The translations under genes and the position numbers were made by a program. The notes under the pieces are model-generated. The model made no database searches, had not been told where the DNA came from, and was given only the letters and a program-made list of their open reading frames with translations. 6,896 nt of DNA from contig CAMPGG010000190.1 of the NCBI GenBank assembly GCA_946885335.1, positions 1-6,896 on the forward strand, read 5' to 3'. Positions 6,320 to 6,896 of the stretch are shown piece by piece; position 1 is the stretch's first letter; each line of letters starts with the position of its first letter. This DNA comes from an uncultured Chitinophagaceae bacterium (GTDB lineage: Bacteria; Bacteroidota; Bacteroidia; Chitinophagales; Chitinophagaceae).

Positions 6320-6520
6320 TCATCCCAATCCACCCAAATCAATACCACCTACCTGTGGAGCACCGGAACCTTTTTCTTTATCACCCATAAGGCCTGATAA
6401 TTGACCTTTGATCATGGGGAATTTTTCCCCAATGTAATCGGTAATAACTTGCACGGCTTTTTTAGCCTGTTCATCATTTAATCCTGCTTTTGATTTTAAT
6501 TGCTGAATAACTTCCTGCAT
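6320..6520 (-). CDS. Small helical protein with glycine-rich tail, unknown function
   Basis: A 66-aa protein starting at ATG 6520. Residues 1-35 (MQEVIQQLKSKAGLNDEQAK and on to YIGEKFP) are predicted as two amphipathic helices split by the turn at GLND. A third short segment is IKGQLSGLMG, and the tail GAPQVGGIDLGGLG is rich in glycine. The pattern K-x-GL-x-x-EQA-x-KA with a following KFP resembles small Bacteroidota hypothetical proteins I recall, but I cannot name a family with confidence. There is no signal peptide, membrane segment or cysteine. Codon-level sense is good (charged and hydrophobic residues alternate with helical period) and the gene fills the space between the heptamer repeats and a divergent promoter region. 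It points toward the lipoprotein gene and away from the TerB-like gene. Confidence 0.72.
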   Translation of the reverse strand: MQEVIQQLKSKAGLNDEQAKKAVQVITDYIGEKFPMIKGQLSGLMGDKEKGSGAPQVGGIDLGGLG

Positions 6521-6660
6521 AAGATAATTTTAAAATTTGGTTGCAAAAACCATGCGTGATCAAAACAATCAAACAGCACAGAACTTTTTAATTTTACTTT
6601 TTACATTTCCAATTATACCCCGGTGGCATAAATGTTGAATAACTGAACAAAAAAAAGAAC
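6521..6660. other. Divergent intergenic region, 140 bp
   Basis: This AT-rich spacer separates the start of the 66-aa protein (minus) from the start of the TerB-like gene (plus), so it should hold promoters in both directions. I see only imperfect -7-like words: TACATTTC at 6602-6609 on the plus strand and TATAATTG at 6610-6617 on the minus strand, each one base off TAnnTTTG, with no clear -33 partner. No RNA gene or strong hairpin was found. Confidence 0.4.
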
Positions 6661-6896
6661 ATGTATCAACAACTAGTAACAACACAGAACCAGGCAATTT
6701 GTCATTTATTATTTCATTGTTGTATGAAAGACGGGCAATTTGAAGATGCCGAGTTGAACCAGGTATCTGAAAAATTGGTTGTAATTGGATTGAATAAAGA
6801 ACTGGACTTTAAAAAAGAAGTGATCAACTACCAGCAATATCGCCCTATGGTTAATGATGAAAAGTCCTATATACAGCACTTAATGGATCTTATTAA
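6661..6896 (+). CDS. TerB-like protein, N-terminus only
   Basis: Seventy-eight codons are visible from ATG 6661 and the frame is still open at the window end. An in-frame TGA lies just upstream, and the ATG follows an A-rich leader (AAAAAAAAGAAC), so the start is secure. The segment at residues 12-44 (AICHLLFHCCMKDGQFEDAE, then LNQVSEKLVVIGL) matches the first helices of the TerB/TerB-like fold: a hydrophobic helix, an acidic DG-x-F/V-x-x-x-E turn, then a helix ending in a GL. TerB-like domains bind metal in tellurite-resistance proteins, but many stand-alone bacterial copies have no known role. The adjacent Cys20-Cys21 pair is notable. No other ter gene is in view. The family call is an inference from pattern; that a gene is here is near certain. 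Confidence 0.7.
   Translation, partial: MYQQLVTTQNQAICHLLFHCCMKDGQFEDAELNQVSEKLVVIGLNKELDFKKEVINYQQYRPMVNDEKSYIQHLMDLI

Overview
The window looks like ordinary chromosome from a Bacteroidota bacterium, most plausibly a Chitinophagaceae-like member. The supporting signs are AT-leaning base composition, A-rich leaders without Shine-Dalgarno sequences ahead of most start codons, one exact match to the Bacteroidota -7 promoter element TAnnTTTG, and protein types common in that phylum. The family calls rest on motifs read by eye, and the taxonomic call is an inference.

Layout. Bases 1-932 (minus strand) hold two exported nucleic-acid/phosphoester hydrolases in tandem. The first is an S1/P1-type zinc nuclease (932 to 135). 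The second is the N-terminus of an endonuclease/exonuclease/phosphatase (EEP) protein that runs out of the window at base 1. Bases 933-1121 are a divergent intergenic region with two tracts of degenerate 8-nt tandem repeats. The first tract runs directly into the putative -7 element of the nuclease promoter. Bases 1122-6210 (plus strand) carry four co-directional genes: a GH13 alpha-glucosidase, malto-oligosyltrehalose trehalohydrolase (treZ), a zinc alcohol dehydrogenase of the cinnamyl-alcohol/YahK type, and a small lipocalin-like lipoprotein. A convergent intergenic region (6211-6319) contains telomere-like CCCTAAA/CTCTAAA heptamers in both orientations, able to form a 15-bp stem. After it come a 66-codon helical protein with a glycine-rich tail (minus strand) and, divergent from it, the start of a TerB-like protein that is cut by the window end.

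How the genes may work together. TreZ releases trehalose from maltooligosyl-trehalose, and the alpha-glucosidase 18 bp upstream acts on short alpha-glucosides, so the pair points to alpha-glucan/trehalose metabolism in the cytoplasm. The usual TreZ partner, TreY, is not in the window. The two exported hydrolases suggest scavenging of nucleic acids or phosphate outside the cytoplasm.

I found no mobile element, CRISPR array, RNA gene or clearly new multi-gene system. The most unusual material is the non-coding repeat structure in the two intergenic regions. No gene-free stretch exceeds 300 bases; the longest is 189 bp.
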